From Polynucleobacter sp. TUM22923 (GTDB lineage: Bacteria > Pseudomonadota > Gammaproteobacteria > Burkholderiales > Burkholderiaceae), in contig NZ_AP027274.1 in the NCBI RefSeq assembly GCF_030295705.1, positions 496,001-560,000 of the forward strand: a stretch of DNA of 64,000 bases. The letters are read 5' to 3'. The notes under the pieces were generated by a model, which was given only the letters and a program-made list of their open reading frames with translations, was not told the DNA's origin and made no database searches. Both the position numbers and the translations under genes were made by a program. Of this stretch, positions 1-8,676 are shown in pieces. The number at the start of each line of letters is the position of its first letter. Within the stretch, counting starts at the first letter, position 1.

Positions 1-1
1 A

Positions 2-1459
2 GGTCAGGCTAATTGGGTAATGGGTAGTCAAGGCCCTTTAGCCACTAATTTAGCAAGTAATAAGCAAGATGAGGCGCCCGCTAGTCAAAATAGTCTGATG
101 AATGTAGGTAATGTCATGATTGCCAATGCGAACGTGCATTACCTAGATCCAACGGGCTTAAGTTCGATATATCAAGTCCAGCGCTTATCGCTGACTAAAA
201 GCGGGGCTAAGACCTTGGTCGCGATTGATATAAAGTACAAAGCGCTAGCACTGGAGATACGAGGTAAAACAGATTCAGTTTTAGAATTAATGCAGCATTG
301 GAATGTATCGCCAGCGCAGTTTGCCCTAGATCTTAATGTAGGGATTAACGGTAAATCGATTCTCATCCAGGGCAATGTAGCTAAAAATCCAAAGACATTA
401 CCTTTGATCGATTTGGCAATCAATTCTGCAGCAGTGGATTGGCCATCAAGTGATGCAATAGGAAACCCCCCCGTTCAGCAGTCCACCAGATTGAGTGGCC
501 AGAACTTAAAGACAGCCTCAGCGGAGTCAGTTCAGCATTCTCCATCCACCTATTTTTTTAGTGATGCCAACTTGCCATTAGACCTCTTGCCTGAAGCTCG
601 GGGAAAGATTTCAATCGGCATTATTAAATTGGGCTTACCGGGCCGTCAACCCATTGAGAATCTCAATGCCACCATTGAGATGGATGGATCGCAGATTGCG
701 GTTCCGCAGCTTACTTTTGGGGTGGGGCAGGGCCAGGCTAATCTTGCACTTCACCTTACCAGGCTTGATGCAGCCTCGCCTGTGGTGACTGCTAAAGGAG
801 TGACAGCTAACTTTACTCTTGAAAGTTTGATGGCTAGGCTAGATCCGAACTCCAAGGTGGGTGGCGGTAAGATGAAGCTGGCGTTTAATTTACAGTCTGC
901 CGGAATGAGTGCGCATCAAATGGCATCAAATGCTAGCGGAAAAATTCAAATCCGCATTGACCAAGCAAAAACAGATTCCCTTTTTCTTAATAGCGGGGGC
1001 GATTTTGTCGTCACGCTTTTAGATGCTATTAATCCTTTGCGCAAAAAATCAAATCAAAATACGATAGAGTGTGCCGTGGCCTATTTACCCATTTCTCAGG
1101 GGCAGCTTAATATTGCCAATACTGTTGGGATGGAAACTGATCGTTTAAATGTTCTCTTGGGCGGCACAATTAATCTCAAGACTGAAGCAGTCAATCTGAT
1201 GGTTGAGCCTTACGAAAAATCAGGACTCACTACGGGGATTGATTTAGGGGGATTGGTTAAGATAGGGGGTACCTTACAGAACCCCAAACCGATGATTAAT
1301 CAGGCTGGCGTTATCAGCAGCGCCATTTCAGTTGGGCTTGGATTTTTGACCGGTGGCGCTAGCATTCTGGCGGAAAACGCCTTATCCCTTGGAAAAAAAG
1401 GTAGCCCCTGCAAAGATGTACTTCGCCCCTGGGCAGATATTTACCCTGGGGCTGAGTGA
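2..1459 (+). CDS. AsmA family protein, C-terminal part (cut by window edge)
   Basis: The reading frame is open to the left edge of the window, so only the last ~485 residues are visible; the first internal ATG is at 20 and need not be the true start. Long stretches of alternating polar and hydrophobic residues and a glycine-rich C-terminal segment (around ITTG-IDLGGLVKIGGTL, then LGFLTGGASILAENAL and a terminal Cys) resemble the C-terminal domain of AsmA-type proteins. These span from the inner membrane into the periplasm and are tied to lipid transport and outer-membrane assembly. Assignment to the family is by pattern only; the N-terminal membrane anchor would lie outside the window. A weak, disordered Ser/Gln-rich insert lies around 480-560. 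Confidence 0.6.
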   Translation, partial: GQANWVMGSQGPLATNLASNKQDEAPASQNSLMNVGNVMIANANVHYLDPTGLSSIYQVQRLSLTKSGAKTLVAIDIKYKALALEIRGKTDSVLELMQHWNVSPAQFALDLNVGINGKSILIQGNVAKNPKTLPLIDLAINSAAVDWPSSDAIGNPPVQQSTRLSGQNLKTASAESVQHSPSTYFFSDANLPLDLLPEARGKISIGIIKLGLPGRQPIENLNATIEMDGSQIAVPQLTFGVGQGQANLALHLTRLDAASPVVTAKGVTANFTLESLMARLDPNSKVGGGKMKLAFNLQSAGMSAHQMASNASGKIQIRIDQAKTDSLFLNSGGDFVVTLLDAINPLRKKSNQNTIECAVAYLPISQGQLNIANTVGMETDRLNVLLGGTINLKTEAVNLMVEPYEKSGLTTGIDLGGLVKIGGTLQNPKPMINQAGVISSAISVGLGFLTGGASILAENALSLGKKGSPCKDVLRPWADIYPGAE

Positions 1460-1474
1460 TTTTTTAGGGGGATC

Positions 1475-1822
1475 TTAAATTACTAGTCCGCTGATAAAAA
1501 GGCTAAACAAAGAAATAAAGATACTGGCAAAGAGTGCGGTCCAGAAGCTGGAAATCGTAAAGCCACTAACAACTGCCGACACCAGCATTAATACTAGAGC
1601 GTTGACTACCAGCAAGAAGAGGCCCATGGTGAGTACCGTGAGGGGGAGTGTCAACAGAATTAGCAGTGGTTTTACTACTGCGTTAGCAAATCCTAGTAAT
1701 AAAGCGGCAATCAACAGGGATCCGCCATCTGCAAAGCGTAAGCCACTAAATATATAGCTTGCCACCCAAAGCGATAGTGAGGTTAAGCCCCATTGGAGTA
1801 AAAAAGGCGTTAAGTTAACCAT
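1475..1822 (-). CDS. Small four-helix membrane protein, phage-holin-4 (YvlD/DUF360-like) family
   Basis: 115 residues, almost wholly hydrophobic, with about four membrane segments near residues 7-27, 30-50, 54-80 and 88-113. The middle motif GFANAVVKPLLILLTLP is typical of the family often annotated as phage holin family or mycobacterial 4-TM holin. Despite that name these are ordinary chromosomal inner-membrane proteins of unknown function. It is the third gene of a minus-strand row after the DUF1653-like gene and slyX, 56 bases after slyX. Nothing phage-like surrounds it. Confidence 0.75.
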   Translation of the reverse strand: MVNLTPFLLQWGLTSLSLWVASYIFSGLRFADGGSLLIAALLLGFANAVVKPLLILLTLPLTVLTMGLFLLVVNALVLMLVSAVVSGFTISSFWTALFASIFISLFSLFISGLVI

Positions 1823-1878
1823 CGTGTTTTTCCTTTTGTGTGATCTATATTCAATTTATTGTTGATATTAGCAGGAGC

Positions 1879-2082
1879 TTAATAGTGCGGAGGAATATCA
1901 TCCATCAGTGAGCCTCCACCAGCCCCATCTCCAGCGCTCGATTGCTCTTTGATCGACTTTAACTCTCGATATAGAAACTCAATTTGCTGCTGTTGTTTGT
2001 ATACCATTTGATTGAGCTTTTCGATTAAGTCTTCGGTAAAACTCAATTTAATTTCTAAATTAGTGATTCGTTCTTCGGGCAT
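1879..2082 (-). CDS. slyX: SlyX-like coiled-coil protein
   Basis: 67 residues. Residues 1-48 form a heptad-patterned amphipathic helix (EERITNLEIKLSFTEDLIEKL, then NQMVYKQQQQIEFLYREL), followed by a flexible Gly/Ser stretch and the characteristic acidic-Pro-His tail DDIPPHY. This matches SlyX in size and tail. SlyX function is unknown; in enteric bacteria it sits near the slyD prolyl isomerase gene, which is not present here. The gene starts 3 bases after the stop of the DUF1653-like gene, so the two are probably cotranscribed. Confidence 0.85.
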   Translation of the reverse strand: MPEERITNLEIKLSFTEDLIEKLNQMVYKQQQQIEFLYRELKSIKEQSSAGDGAGGGSLMDDIPPHY

Positions 2083-2085
2083 GAC

Positions 2086-2325
2086 TTACTCCTTTTCTGC
2101 TGCTGGGATTAGTTCAAAGCGACCATCTTCCATTTCAGCTTGAGGTCTGATCCAAAAATCATGTGATTGCATTGACTCATAAACGTATGCAGGCTCTAAG
2201 CTCGCCTCTACGTTTGCTAATAAAAGTACCTTATAAAATCCACCTGTTTTTCGGTGCTTTAGTTTGCTTCCGGGTTTAAAGAGGCCGCTATCAGCATCAG
2301 CCATTTTGGGTTTATTCATGCTCAA
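2086..2325 (-). CDS. DUF1653-like small protein
   Basis: 79 residues. The central part reads [16 protein letters not shown] followed by a segment with PAYVYES and [15 protein letters not shown]. This is the layout of DUF1653-type proteins (a small beta-barrel with a Tyr-Lys-Val strand, a VVY-like strand and an R-P-xx-F/M-x(n)-RF end). No function is established for the family. It is first in the minus-strand row with slyX and the four-helix membrane protein, and is divergent from the luciferase-like gene with only 40 bases between the starts. Confidence 0.6.
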   Translation of the reverse strand: MSMNKPKMADADSGLFKPGSKLKHRKTGGFYKVLLLANVEASLEPAYVYESMQSHDFWIRPQAEMEDGRFELIPAAEKE

Positions 2326-2365
2326 TATAGGCTTTCTTAATATAGTTTGTCGGTATGATTGCGTG

Positions 2366-3382
2366 ATGGCAAATTCGGTTCCGTACTCTATTCTAGATAT
2401 ATCGCCGATTCCCCAGGGGTTTTCTGCTGGTGATGCGCTGCGAAACTCTCTTGAGCTTGCCCAGCATGCTGAACGTTGGGGTTACAAGCGCTATTGGGTT
2501 GCCGAGCATCACAATATGACTGGAAATGCGAGTTCGGCGCCCGCGGTCCTCATTGGATATATTGCTTCGGGCACTACTCACATTCGGCTAGGGTCTGGCG
2601 GCGTTATGTTGCCTAATCATGCGCCCTTAGTGATTGCTGAGCAATTTGGAACCTTAGCCTGTCTATATCCAGGCAGAATTGAATTGGGTCTTGGGCGCGC
2701 TCCAGGTACCGATCAGATGACGGCGAGGGCTTTACGCCGAGATCTACAGGGGAGTGATGACCGTTTTCCGCAGGATGTGATGGAGCTACAGCACTATTTC
2801 GGTCCGACGCAGGAGGGGCAGGCTGTCAAAGCGATTCCGGGTGCGGGTACCGAGGTGCCTATTTGGATTTTAGGTTCTAGTTTGTATGGCGCTCAATTAG
2901 CAGCTCACTTGGGATTGCCGTATGCCTTTGCGTCCCACTTTGCGCCCGAGCAATTGCTCGAGGCGATGACAATCTATCGCAATCAATTTAAGCCTTCTAC
3001 GCAATTGGCAAAGCCTTATTGCGCTTTTCTAATGAATGTAGTTGCTGCCCAGACAGATGAAGAGGCTATTTATCAATTTACTACCTTGCAGCAGCATGTG
3101 ATTCGGATGCGTCGCAACACGCGTGGCCAATTACCACCACCCATTGAAAACTTAGATGTATTTTGTGACCCTCATGAAAAAGCGACTACGGCCAATGCTC
3201 TACAATGCTCTGCGGTAGGGTCTTTAGAGACAGTCAGAGCTCGGATGCAGCATTGGCTTGATCTGACCGGAGCTGATGAGATTGTGATGACAGGTCAAAT
3301 CTATGATCATCAGGCGCGTTTGCAATCTTTTGAAATTGCTGCAGAAGCTGCCCAAGGGCTGCATTATCAATCTAGCGTATGA
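2366..3382 (+). CDS. LLM-class flavin-dependent oxidoreductase (luciferase-like)
   Basis: 338 residues from the ATG at 2366. An upstream in-frame start at 2264 would add a 34-residue hydrophobic leader that reads through the divergent DUF1653-like gene, so I reject it. The start [11 protein letters not shown], the early RYWVAEHHN motif and the later [10 protein letters not shown] segment are typical of the MsnO8/YhbW-like branch of bacterial luciferase-like monooxygenases. These are TIM-barrel enzymes using reduced FMN supplied by a partner reductase. The substrate cannot be told. It is convergent with the PIN-domain gene, overlapping it by 11 bases. Confidence 0.88.
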   Translation: MANSVPYSILDISPIPQGFSAGDALRNSLELAQHAERWGYKRYWVAEHHNMTGNASSAPAVLIGYIASGTTHIRLGSGGVMLPNHAPLVIAEQFGTLACLYPGRIELGLGRAPGTDQMTARALRRDLQGSDDRFPQDVMELQHYFGPTQEGQAVKAIPGAGTEVPIWILGSSLYGAQLAAHLGLPYAFASHFAPEQLLEAMTIYRNQFKPSTQLAKPYCAFLMNVVAAQTDEEAIYQFTTLQQHVIRMRRNTRGQLPPPIENLDVFCDPHEKATTANALQCSAVGSLETVRARMQHWLDLTGADEIVMTGQIYDHQARLQSFEIAAEAAQGLHYQSSV

Positions 3383-3788
3383 AAGCGTTATAGTCCGCCG
3401 TAATGATGATGCCGTCTTTAAGGGCATGGCCAGCAAGCTTGAGGAGTGCCTTATCTTTGCTAATTAAAATAGATGGCCTCAATTGATACGCCAGATTTAA
3501 AAAAATCTGATCATCTGGGTCCTCGCATTGCCAAGGTGCCATTGCTAGAAAGGTATCGTCATATTGTTCGGCGATCGACTGCCATTGATTCATGAAGCTC
3601 TGTTGCTGTGCGTCTGTCAGTTTGAAGAGCGGACGGGAAATTACGTCAGCAAATTCATCCAGTGTTTTTTGGCTAGCTATTGCTCGTATATCAAAGCTTA
3701 GAAGCGCCTGCTTTAAGTTGGCAGCTCTAGTATCTTCAAAGACAAAAATGTCGAGCAGGACATTGGTATCCAAAATATGACACTGCAT
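3372..3788 (-). CDS. PIN-domain putative ribonuclease (toxin-like, COG1569 type)
   Basis: 138 residues. The acidic residues expected for a Mg-dependent PIN nuclease are visible: D7 in [10 protein letters not shown]45 in LDEFADV, the cluster D90-D93 in CEDPDDQIF, and D112 in [10 protein letters not shown]. This ordering matches the family labelled putative toxin-antitoxin system toxin component, PIN family. No short antitoxin gene is adjacent. Instead it follows yaeQ on the same strand after 12 bases, which suggests cotranscription with yaeQ and not a classical toxin-antitoxin pair. The nuclease fold is well supported; a toxin role is not. Confidence 0.8.
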   Translation of the reverse strand: MQCHILDTNVLLDIFVFEDTRAANLKQALLSFDIRAIASQKTLDEFADVISRPLFKLTDAQQQSFMNQWQSIAEQYDDTFLAMAPWQCEDPDDQIFLNLAYQLRPSILISKDKALLKLAGHALKDGIIITADYNAFIR

Positions 3789-3800
3789 ACTATTGTGAGC

Positions 3801-4346
3801 TTATGTCTGACTACGCCAGATTTCTGGGGTGATGGTTACTTGCCCCATATCCGATGAGACATAAACCTCTTCATCTTGGACGTTGACATGGAGCACCATG
3901 CTTCGCTCAACTAGTTTGCTAAGCTCCTTCGCTTGCTCTGCTGGAATAGAGATAATCTGCAGGTTACGAGCGCGGGTGAGTTTATTGGCAATGCCATCCC
4001 ACCAAATCTTGCTGGTATGACCGCCATAGCAATAGACGATGACCTGATCGGATCGACCGCATGCTTTCAAAATACGGCGCTCATCAGGTTGCCCAACCTC
4101 AATCCAGAGCTTGATGGCATCAGTTAAGTCTTTCACCCAGATATCGGGCTCATCCGCATCACTCAAGCCTTTAGTAAAGACCAAATCTTCTTGGGCTTGT
4201 AGTGCAAATGCGATGATGCGGATCATCATGCGCTCTTCGGTTTCTGAAGGGTGCTTGGCGATGGTTAAAGGATGACTGCCGTAATAGTGGCGATCAGAAT
4301 CTGCGACGTGAAGGTCGGCTTTGTGGATAGTTGCGCGTAGAGCCAT
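3801..4346 (-). CDS. yaeQ: YaeQ family protein
   Basis: 181 residues, the normal length for YaeQ. It begins MALRATIHKADLHVAD and carries the hallmark HPSETEERMMIRI segment near residues 32-44 and DEPDIWVKD near 65-73. YaeQ has a variant restriction-endonuclease-like fold; its role is unsettled (linked in older work to RfaH-related transcription). The conserved E35/E36 and D66 positions are present, so the putative metal site looks intact. It lies upstream of the PIN-domain gene in what looks like a two-gene operon. Confidence 0.9.
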   Translation of the reverse strand: MALRATIHKADLHVADSDRHYYGSHPLTIAKHPSETEERMMIRIIAFALQAQEDLVFTKGLSDADEPDIWVKDLTDAIKLWIEVGQPDERRILKACGRSDQVIVYCYGGHTSKIWWDGIANKLTRARNLQIISIPAEQAKELSKLVERSMVLHVNVQDEEVYVSSDMGQVTITPEIWRSQT

Positions 4347-4435
4347 GGCGCATTATCGCCTCTAAAATGCTAATAACCGACTATCCCAGTATTATTGACC
4401 TTGTTGCCCTCATTTAGTGTGTATCGTAGAACGCC

Positions 4436-6058
4436 ATGATCCGAGTTACCGAACTTCGTCTGCCTATTAGTCATGCCCCAGAAGCACTGGAAGAGGCGAT
4501 TCTGAAGCGTTTAAATCTATCGCCGCAGGACTTGGTGCGCACAGAGGTCTTCAAGCGAAGTTACGATGCCAGAAAGAATGTTGCTCTGGCTTTCATCTAC
4601 ACAGTCGATCTCTCGGTCAAGAATGAGGAGCAGATCCTTCAGCAATTCTCAAGCGATATTCATGTGAGACCTTCCCCGGATACGAGTTATCACTTTGTAG
4701 CCAATGCGGCCCAAGTGAATACTCAAGTTCAGTCAGATCATTTTCAAAGACCCGTGGTGATTGGCTTTGGCCCTTGCGGAATTTTTGCGGCCTTGATTTT
4801 GGCTCAAATGGGACTCAAGCCTATTATTTTGGAGCGCGGTAAGGCTGTTCGAGAGCGCACTCAAGATACCTGGGGCTTGTGGCGTAAAAACGTGTTAAAT
4901 CCTGAGTCCAATGTACAGTTTGGTGAGGGTGGAGCAGGTACCTTTTCGGATGGCAAACTTTATAGTCAAATTAAAGACTCGAAGTTTTATGGCCGTAAAG
5001 TCATCCATGAATTTATTAGAGCGGGTGCACCAGAAGAGATTCGCTATGTGGCAAAGCCTCACATCGGCACCTTTCGTTTGGTTGGCGTGGTCGAAAAAAT
5101 GCGCAAAGAAATTATCGAGCTGGGTGGAGAGGTGCGATTCTCACAAAAAGTCACCGGCTTTGATATTGATAATGAGCGGATACAAGGCGTGAGGATAGAG
5201 GGGCATCCGGACCTTAAGGCGAATCATGTGATTATTGCTTTAGGCCATAGTGCACGTGACACCTTCCATGCACTGCATGATGCTGGGGTCTACATGGAAG
5301 CGAAGCCTTTCTCGGTAGGCTTTCGCATTGAGCACCCCCAGTCATTAATCGACAAGGCTCGCCTAGGGCCTCATGCAGGCAACGCGTTGATTGGCGCTGC
5401 AGATTACAAATTGGTTTATCACGCCAAGAATGGGCGCTCTGTCTACAGTTTTTGTATGTGCCCTGGCGGTACGGTGGTAGCCGCTGCATCAGAGCCTAAT
5501 CGTGTTGTAACCAACGGCATGAGCCAGTACTCTCGTAATGAACGCAATGCAAATGCCGGTATTGTTGTTGGTATCACGCCTGAGGACTACCCTGGCGGTC
5601 CTCTTGCTGGTATTGAGTTTCAAAGAATGCTGGAGTCTAAGGCATATGAAATGGGTGGCTCTACTTATGAGGCCCCAGGGCAATTGGTCGGGGATTTTTT
5701 AGCAGGCAGACCTTCTACTGAATTTGGTAGTGTGATTCCTTCCTATAAGCCCGGCGTTCATCTGACAGACCTGGTCGATAGTTTGCCGCTCTATGCGATT
5801 GAAGCTATTCGAGAGGCAATCCCGGCATTTGAAAAGCAAATAAAAGGATTTTCTCTAAAAGACGCAGTGCTCACTGGAGTGGAGACGAGAACCTCTTCTC
5901 CATTGCGGATTACTCGCGGTGCTAACTGTCAAAGTCTAAATATAAAGGGACTCTATCCCGCAGGGGAGGGGGCCGGTTATGCAGGGGGTATTTTATCTGC
6001 AGGCGTAGATGGTATTAAGGTAGCCGAAGCAGTTGCTTTGGATTATTTAGCCCACTAG
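4436..6058 (+). CDS. FAD-dependent dehydrogenase, COG2509 type
   Basis: 540 residues. A ~100-residue N-terminal domain precedes a Rossmann FAD-binding motif VVIGFGPCGIFAAL at about residues 107-120. This is followed by NVQFGEGGAGTFSDGKL near 160-176 and a C-terminal LYPAGEGAGYAGGILSAGVDG typical of the HI0933/BaiN-like and COG2509 flavoproteins. The biochemical substrate of COG2509 proteins is not known; they are uncharacterised NAD(P)/FAD-dependent oxidoreductases. The gene stands alone on the plus strand and its end overlaps the convergent kinase gene by 12 bases. Confidence 0.85.
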   Translation: MIRVTELRLPISHAPEALEEAILKRLNLSPQDLVRTEVFKRSYDARKNVALAFIYTVDLSVKNEEQILQQFSSDIHVRPSPDTSYHFVANAAQVNTQVQSDHFQRPVVIGFGPCGIFAALILAQMGLKPIILERGKAVRERTQDTWGLWRKNVLNPESNVQFGEGGAGTFSDGKLYSQIKDSKFYGRKVIHEFIRAGAPEEIRYVAKPHIGTFRLVGVVEKMRKEIIELGGEVRFSQKVTGFDIDNERIQGVRIEGHPDLKANHVIIALGHSARDTFHALHDAGVYMEAKPFSVGFRIEHPQSLIDKARLGPHAGNALIGAADYKLVYHAKNGRSVYSFCMCPGGTVVAAASEPNRVVTNGMSQYSRNERNANAGIVVGITPEDYPGGPLAGIEFQRMLESKAYEMGGSTYEAPGQLVGDFLAGRPSTEFGSVIPSYKPGVHLTDLVDSLPLYAIEAIREAIPAFEKQIKGFSLKDAVLTGVETRTSSPLRITRGANCQSLNIKGLYPAGEGAGYAGGILSAGVDGIKVAEAVALDYLAH

Positions 6059-6643
6059 ATAATCAATGAGATCTTCGAAGTTGGATTGATCAAAATGGAG
6101 ATTGTCAAAACGCTGTAGCAGCTCATGCTGGGGCGGATCAATTCTGCGTTGGCTATATTGCTCCCAATGGCTAAGCTTCCACTGATCCCTCGGGTCTGCG
6201 CGTTTTTCCATGCGATGCTTTGCTTCATCCTGATCTAAATCAATCCAAGCAACTTTGATCTGCGTTTCGAGTGGAATGCTCAAAGCTTCTGGTTTAAACA
6301 TCCTTCCAGATTGAATCTCACTAGAAAAAGGGCCTACTAGGATCACATTTACACCCAGTTGCAGATTTTCTTGGGCAATGGCAATCAGGCCAGAGTATTC
6401 CCAATCACGCAGGTTCTTTAGATAGTAGGGGCTGTCACGATCATGGGGATTATTGGTAGTGAGCGCCATAACATGGGCGCTAAAGGCTCCGTACACGGTA
6501 TCTTTATCCAAGAAAAAGAAGTCTTCGCCTGTTTTTTCAATAATGAGGGGTAGGGCCTTTTTCGCCAGCGTTGACTTGCCTGTACCTGCATGGCCTGCAA
6601 ATAGGATGAGGCGGGGCGCGAGGGGGCTTAATTTACAGGTCAT
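6047..6643 (-). CDS. P-loop kinase-like ATPase (AAA_33 type)
   Basis: 198 residues. Walker A GHAGTGKST lies at residues 17-25 and an acidic DKDTVYGAF lid/Walker-B-like segment near 45-53. The strand VNVILVGPF occurs around 97-105, and an Arg-rich lid region HRMEKRADPRDQWK near 147-160. This architecture is that of small nucleoside- or zeta-toxin-like kinases with a D-K-D phosphoacceptor pocket. The substrate is unknown. It is divergent from uup across about 100 bases and convergent with the flavoprotein gene. Confidence 0.7.
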   Translation of the reverse strand: MTCKLSPLAPRLILFAGHAGTGKSTLAKKALPLIIEKTGEDFFFLDKDTVYGAFSAHVMALTTNNPHDRDSPYYLKNLRDWEYSGLIAIAQENLQLGVNVILVGPFSSEIQSGRMFKPEALSIPLETQIKVAWIDLDQDEAKHRMEKRADPRDQWKLSHWEQYSQRRIDPPQHELLQRFDNLHFDQSNFEDLIDYLVG

Positions 6644-6744
6644 TACGCTCTTTATTCATAGTGGTGCTGAAATAAATTCTACCGCTCAATCCCCTTCTTT
6701 ATTGAAAATAGGACCGCTTTGACCGAAGAGACGATAATGTCGCC

Positions 6745-8676
6745 ATGGCTTTAATCGTACTCACTGATGCAAAACTGGCTTTTGGCCACGTTGACCTCCT
6801 CGCAAACACTGCTTTTTCCCTGGAATCTGGGGAGCGTGTCGGCTTAATTGGCCGTAATGGCACAGGAAAATCCTCTTTGTTGAAGATTTTGGCTGGCATA
6901 GAAAAATTAGATGACGGACTCTTGCAGTTTCAGCAAGGTCTTCGCATTTCTTATGTGCCGCAGGAGCCCATATTCGAGGCTGAGGAGAGTATCTTCGAAG
7001 CCGTTTCTCAAGGCGTGGCTTTGGCCAAAGCGCTTAGGGAAGAATATGAGGCGCTGAGCGTTGGTGATTGGGACGATGTTTCTCAGCATCGCATGGATGA
7101 AGTGCAGTCTCAACTCGAAGCCTTAAGCGGTTGGAATTGGGAGCAGCGTGTTTATGAAACTTTAGATCGATTGCATCTAGAGGCTGAACTCAAAATTAAT
7201 ACCTTGTCCGGCGGAACGAAGAAGCGGGTTGCGCTTGCAAGAGCTTTGGTAGAAATGCCAGACGTCCTTATCTTGGACGAACCTACCAACCATTTGGACT
7301 TGGATTCGATTGCCTGGCTAGAAGAGTTATTAAAAGAATATCAAGGCTCTGTGCTTTTGGTAACGCATGATCGCGCCTTTTTAGATAATGTGTGCACCCA
7401 AATTGTGGAGCTAGACCGCGGCATTTTACGTAGCTACCCAGGTAACTTTTCTGCCTATGAAGTGCTAAAGGATCAAGAGCTAAATTCAGAATCCCTGGCA
7501 AATGCGCGCGCCGATAAATTATTGGCACAAGAAGAAGTTTGGATACGTAAGGGTGTTGAAGCTAGACGTACCCGAAGTGTTGCCCGTATTGCTCGCTTAG
7601 AGGGTCTTCGGGATAGTCGCGCACAAAGGCGTGATGCGATGGGTCAGGTCAAGCTAGCTGTTTCTGCCGGAGACCGCAGTGGCAAAATTGTGGCGGACTT
7701 ACAGAATGTCTCTAAATCTTATGGCCGTCCGATTGTTCAGGATTTCACCGCTAGGATTTTACGGGGTGATAAGGTCGGGTTATTGGGTCCAAATGGTGCG
7801 GGTAAGACTACGCTGCTTAAGTTGATCTTAGGTACGATTGCACCTGACTCGGGTACAGCCACTATGGGAACTCGGATCGAAGTGGCTTATTTTGATCAGA
7901 TGCGAGAAGGTCTGGATCTCAATGCCTCTTTAGAGGATTACATTAGCCCAGGTAGTGAGTGGATTGAAATTAATGGCAATAAAAAGCACGTCAAGAGTTA
8001 CTTAAGTGACTTCTTGTTTTCACCTGAGCGAACCAATTCACCGGTAAGTACTTTATCGGGCGGTGAACGAAACCGTTTATTGTTGGCCCGTTTGTTTGCA
8101 AGGCCAGCAAACGTCTTGGTATTGGATGAGCCCACCAATGACCTAGATATTGATACTTTAGATTTGTTAGAGCAGTTGCTCCAAGAATATAAAGGCACAG
8201 TATTCCTGGTTAGTCATGATCGTTATTTCTTGGATAACGTAGTGACCAGCATTATTGCTAACGAAGGCGATGGTTTCTGGCGTGAGTATGAGGGTGGCTA
8301 CGAGGATTGGAAAATCCAAAAGGCCCGATCAGATAAGATTCGCACGGCTAATGGCAGCATGAAGTCTCCAGAAAAGAGTGAGGCTAAACCTGCGGCCAAG
8401 CTAGAGCCTAAGTCAGAATCCAAGCCAGTGGCAGCAAAGAGCGATGTTCTTAAGCTCAATGGCAAAGAGCGCCAAGAGCTCGAAGCTCTGCCTCTGCAGA
8501 TTGAAGCTTTAGAAACGGAGCAAGCTGACATCGGAATCGCCATGAGCAGCCCTGATCTCTACAAGAATGAGCCTGAACTAGCTGCTAGTATGCAAGCACG
8601 TCTATCGCAGATAACGGCTGACTTGGATATTAAACTGCAGCGCTGGGAATTTCTGCTAAGCCGTTCAGAATCCTAA
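6745..8676 (+). CDS. uup: ABC-F family ATPase Uup
   Basis: 643 residues with two ABC domains and no membrane segments. The first domain has Walker A GRNGTGKSS (36-44), signature LSGGTKKR and DEPTNHLDLD. The second has GPNGAGKTT, signature LSGGERNR and DEPTNDLDID. A Lys/Ala/Pro-rich linker (about 540-575) leads into a C-terminal coiled coil ending LQRWEFLLSRSES, the layout of Uup. ABC-F proteins act on the ribosome; Uup is also linked to branched DNA intermediates and transposon precise excision. The gene end overlaps the convergent permease gene by 4 bases. Confidence 0.93.
   Translation: MALIVLTDAKLAFGHVDLLANTAFSLESGERVGLIGRNGTGKSSLLKILAGIEKLDDGLLQFQQGLRISYVPQEPIFEAEESIFEAVSQGVALAKALREEYEALSVGDWDDVSQHRMDEVQSQLEALSGWNWEQRVYETLDRLHLEAELKINTLSGGTKKRVALARALVEMPDVLILDEPTNHLDLDSIAWLEELLKEYQGSVLLVTHDRAFLDNVCTQIVELDRGILRSYPGNFSAYEVLKDQELNSESLANARADKLLAQEEVWIRKGVEARRTRSVARIARLEGLRDSRAQRRDAMGQVKLAVSAGDRSGKIVADLQNVSKSYGRPIVQDFTARILRGDKVGLLGPNGAGKTTLLKLILGTIAPDSGTATMGTRIEVAYFDQMREGLDLNASLEDYISPGSEWIEINGNKKHVKSYLSDFLFSPERTNSPVSTLSGGERNRLLLARLFARPANVLVLDEPTNDLDIDTLDLLEQLLQEYKGTVFLVSHDRYFLDNVVTSIIANEGDGFWREYEGGYEDWKIQKARSDKIRTANGSMKSPEKSEAKPAAKLEPKSESKPVAAKSDVLKLNGKERQELEALPLQIEALETEQADIGIAMSSPDLYKNEPELAASMQARLSQITADLDIKLQRWEFLLSRSES

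Noticed and set aside
1475..1822. Prophage remnant suggested by a holin-family name
   Set aside because: The family is a common chromosomal membrane protein; no other phage genes, integrase or attachment repeats are near.
3372..4346. YaeQ as the antitoxin of the PIN nuclease
   Set aside because: YaeQ is a conserved larger protein found without PIN partners; nothing in its sequence resembles a DNA-binding antitoxin.
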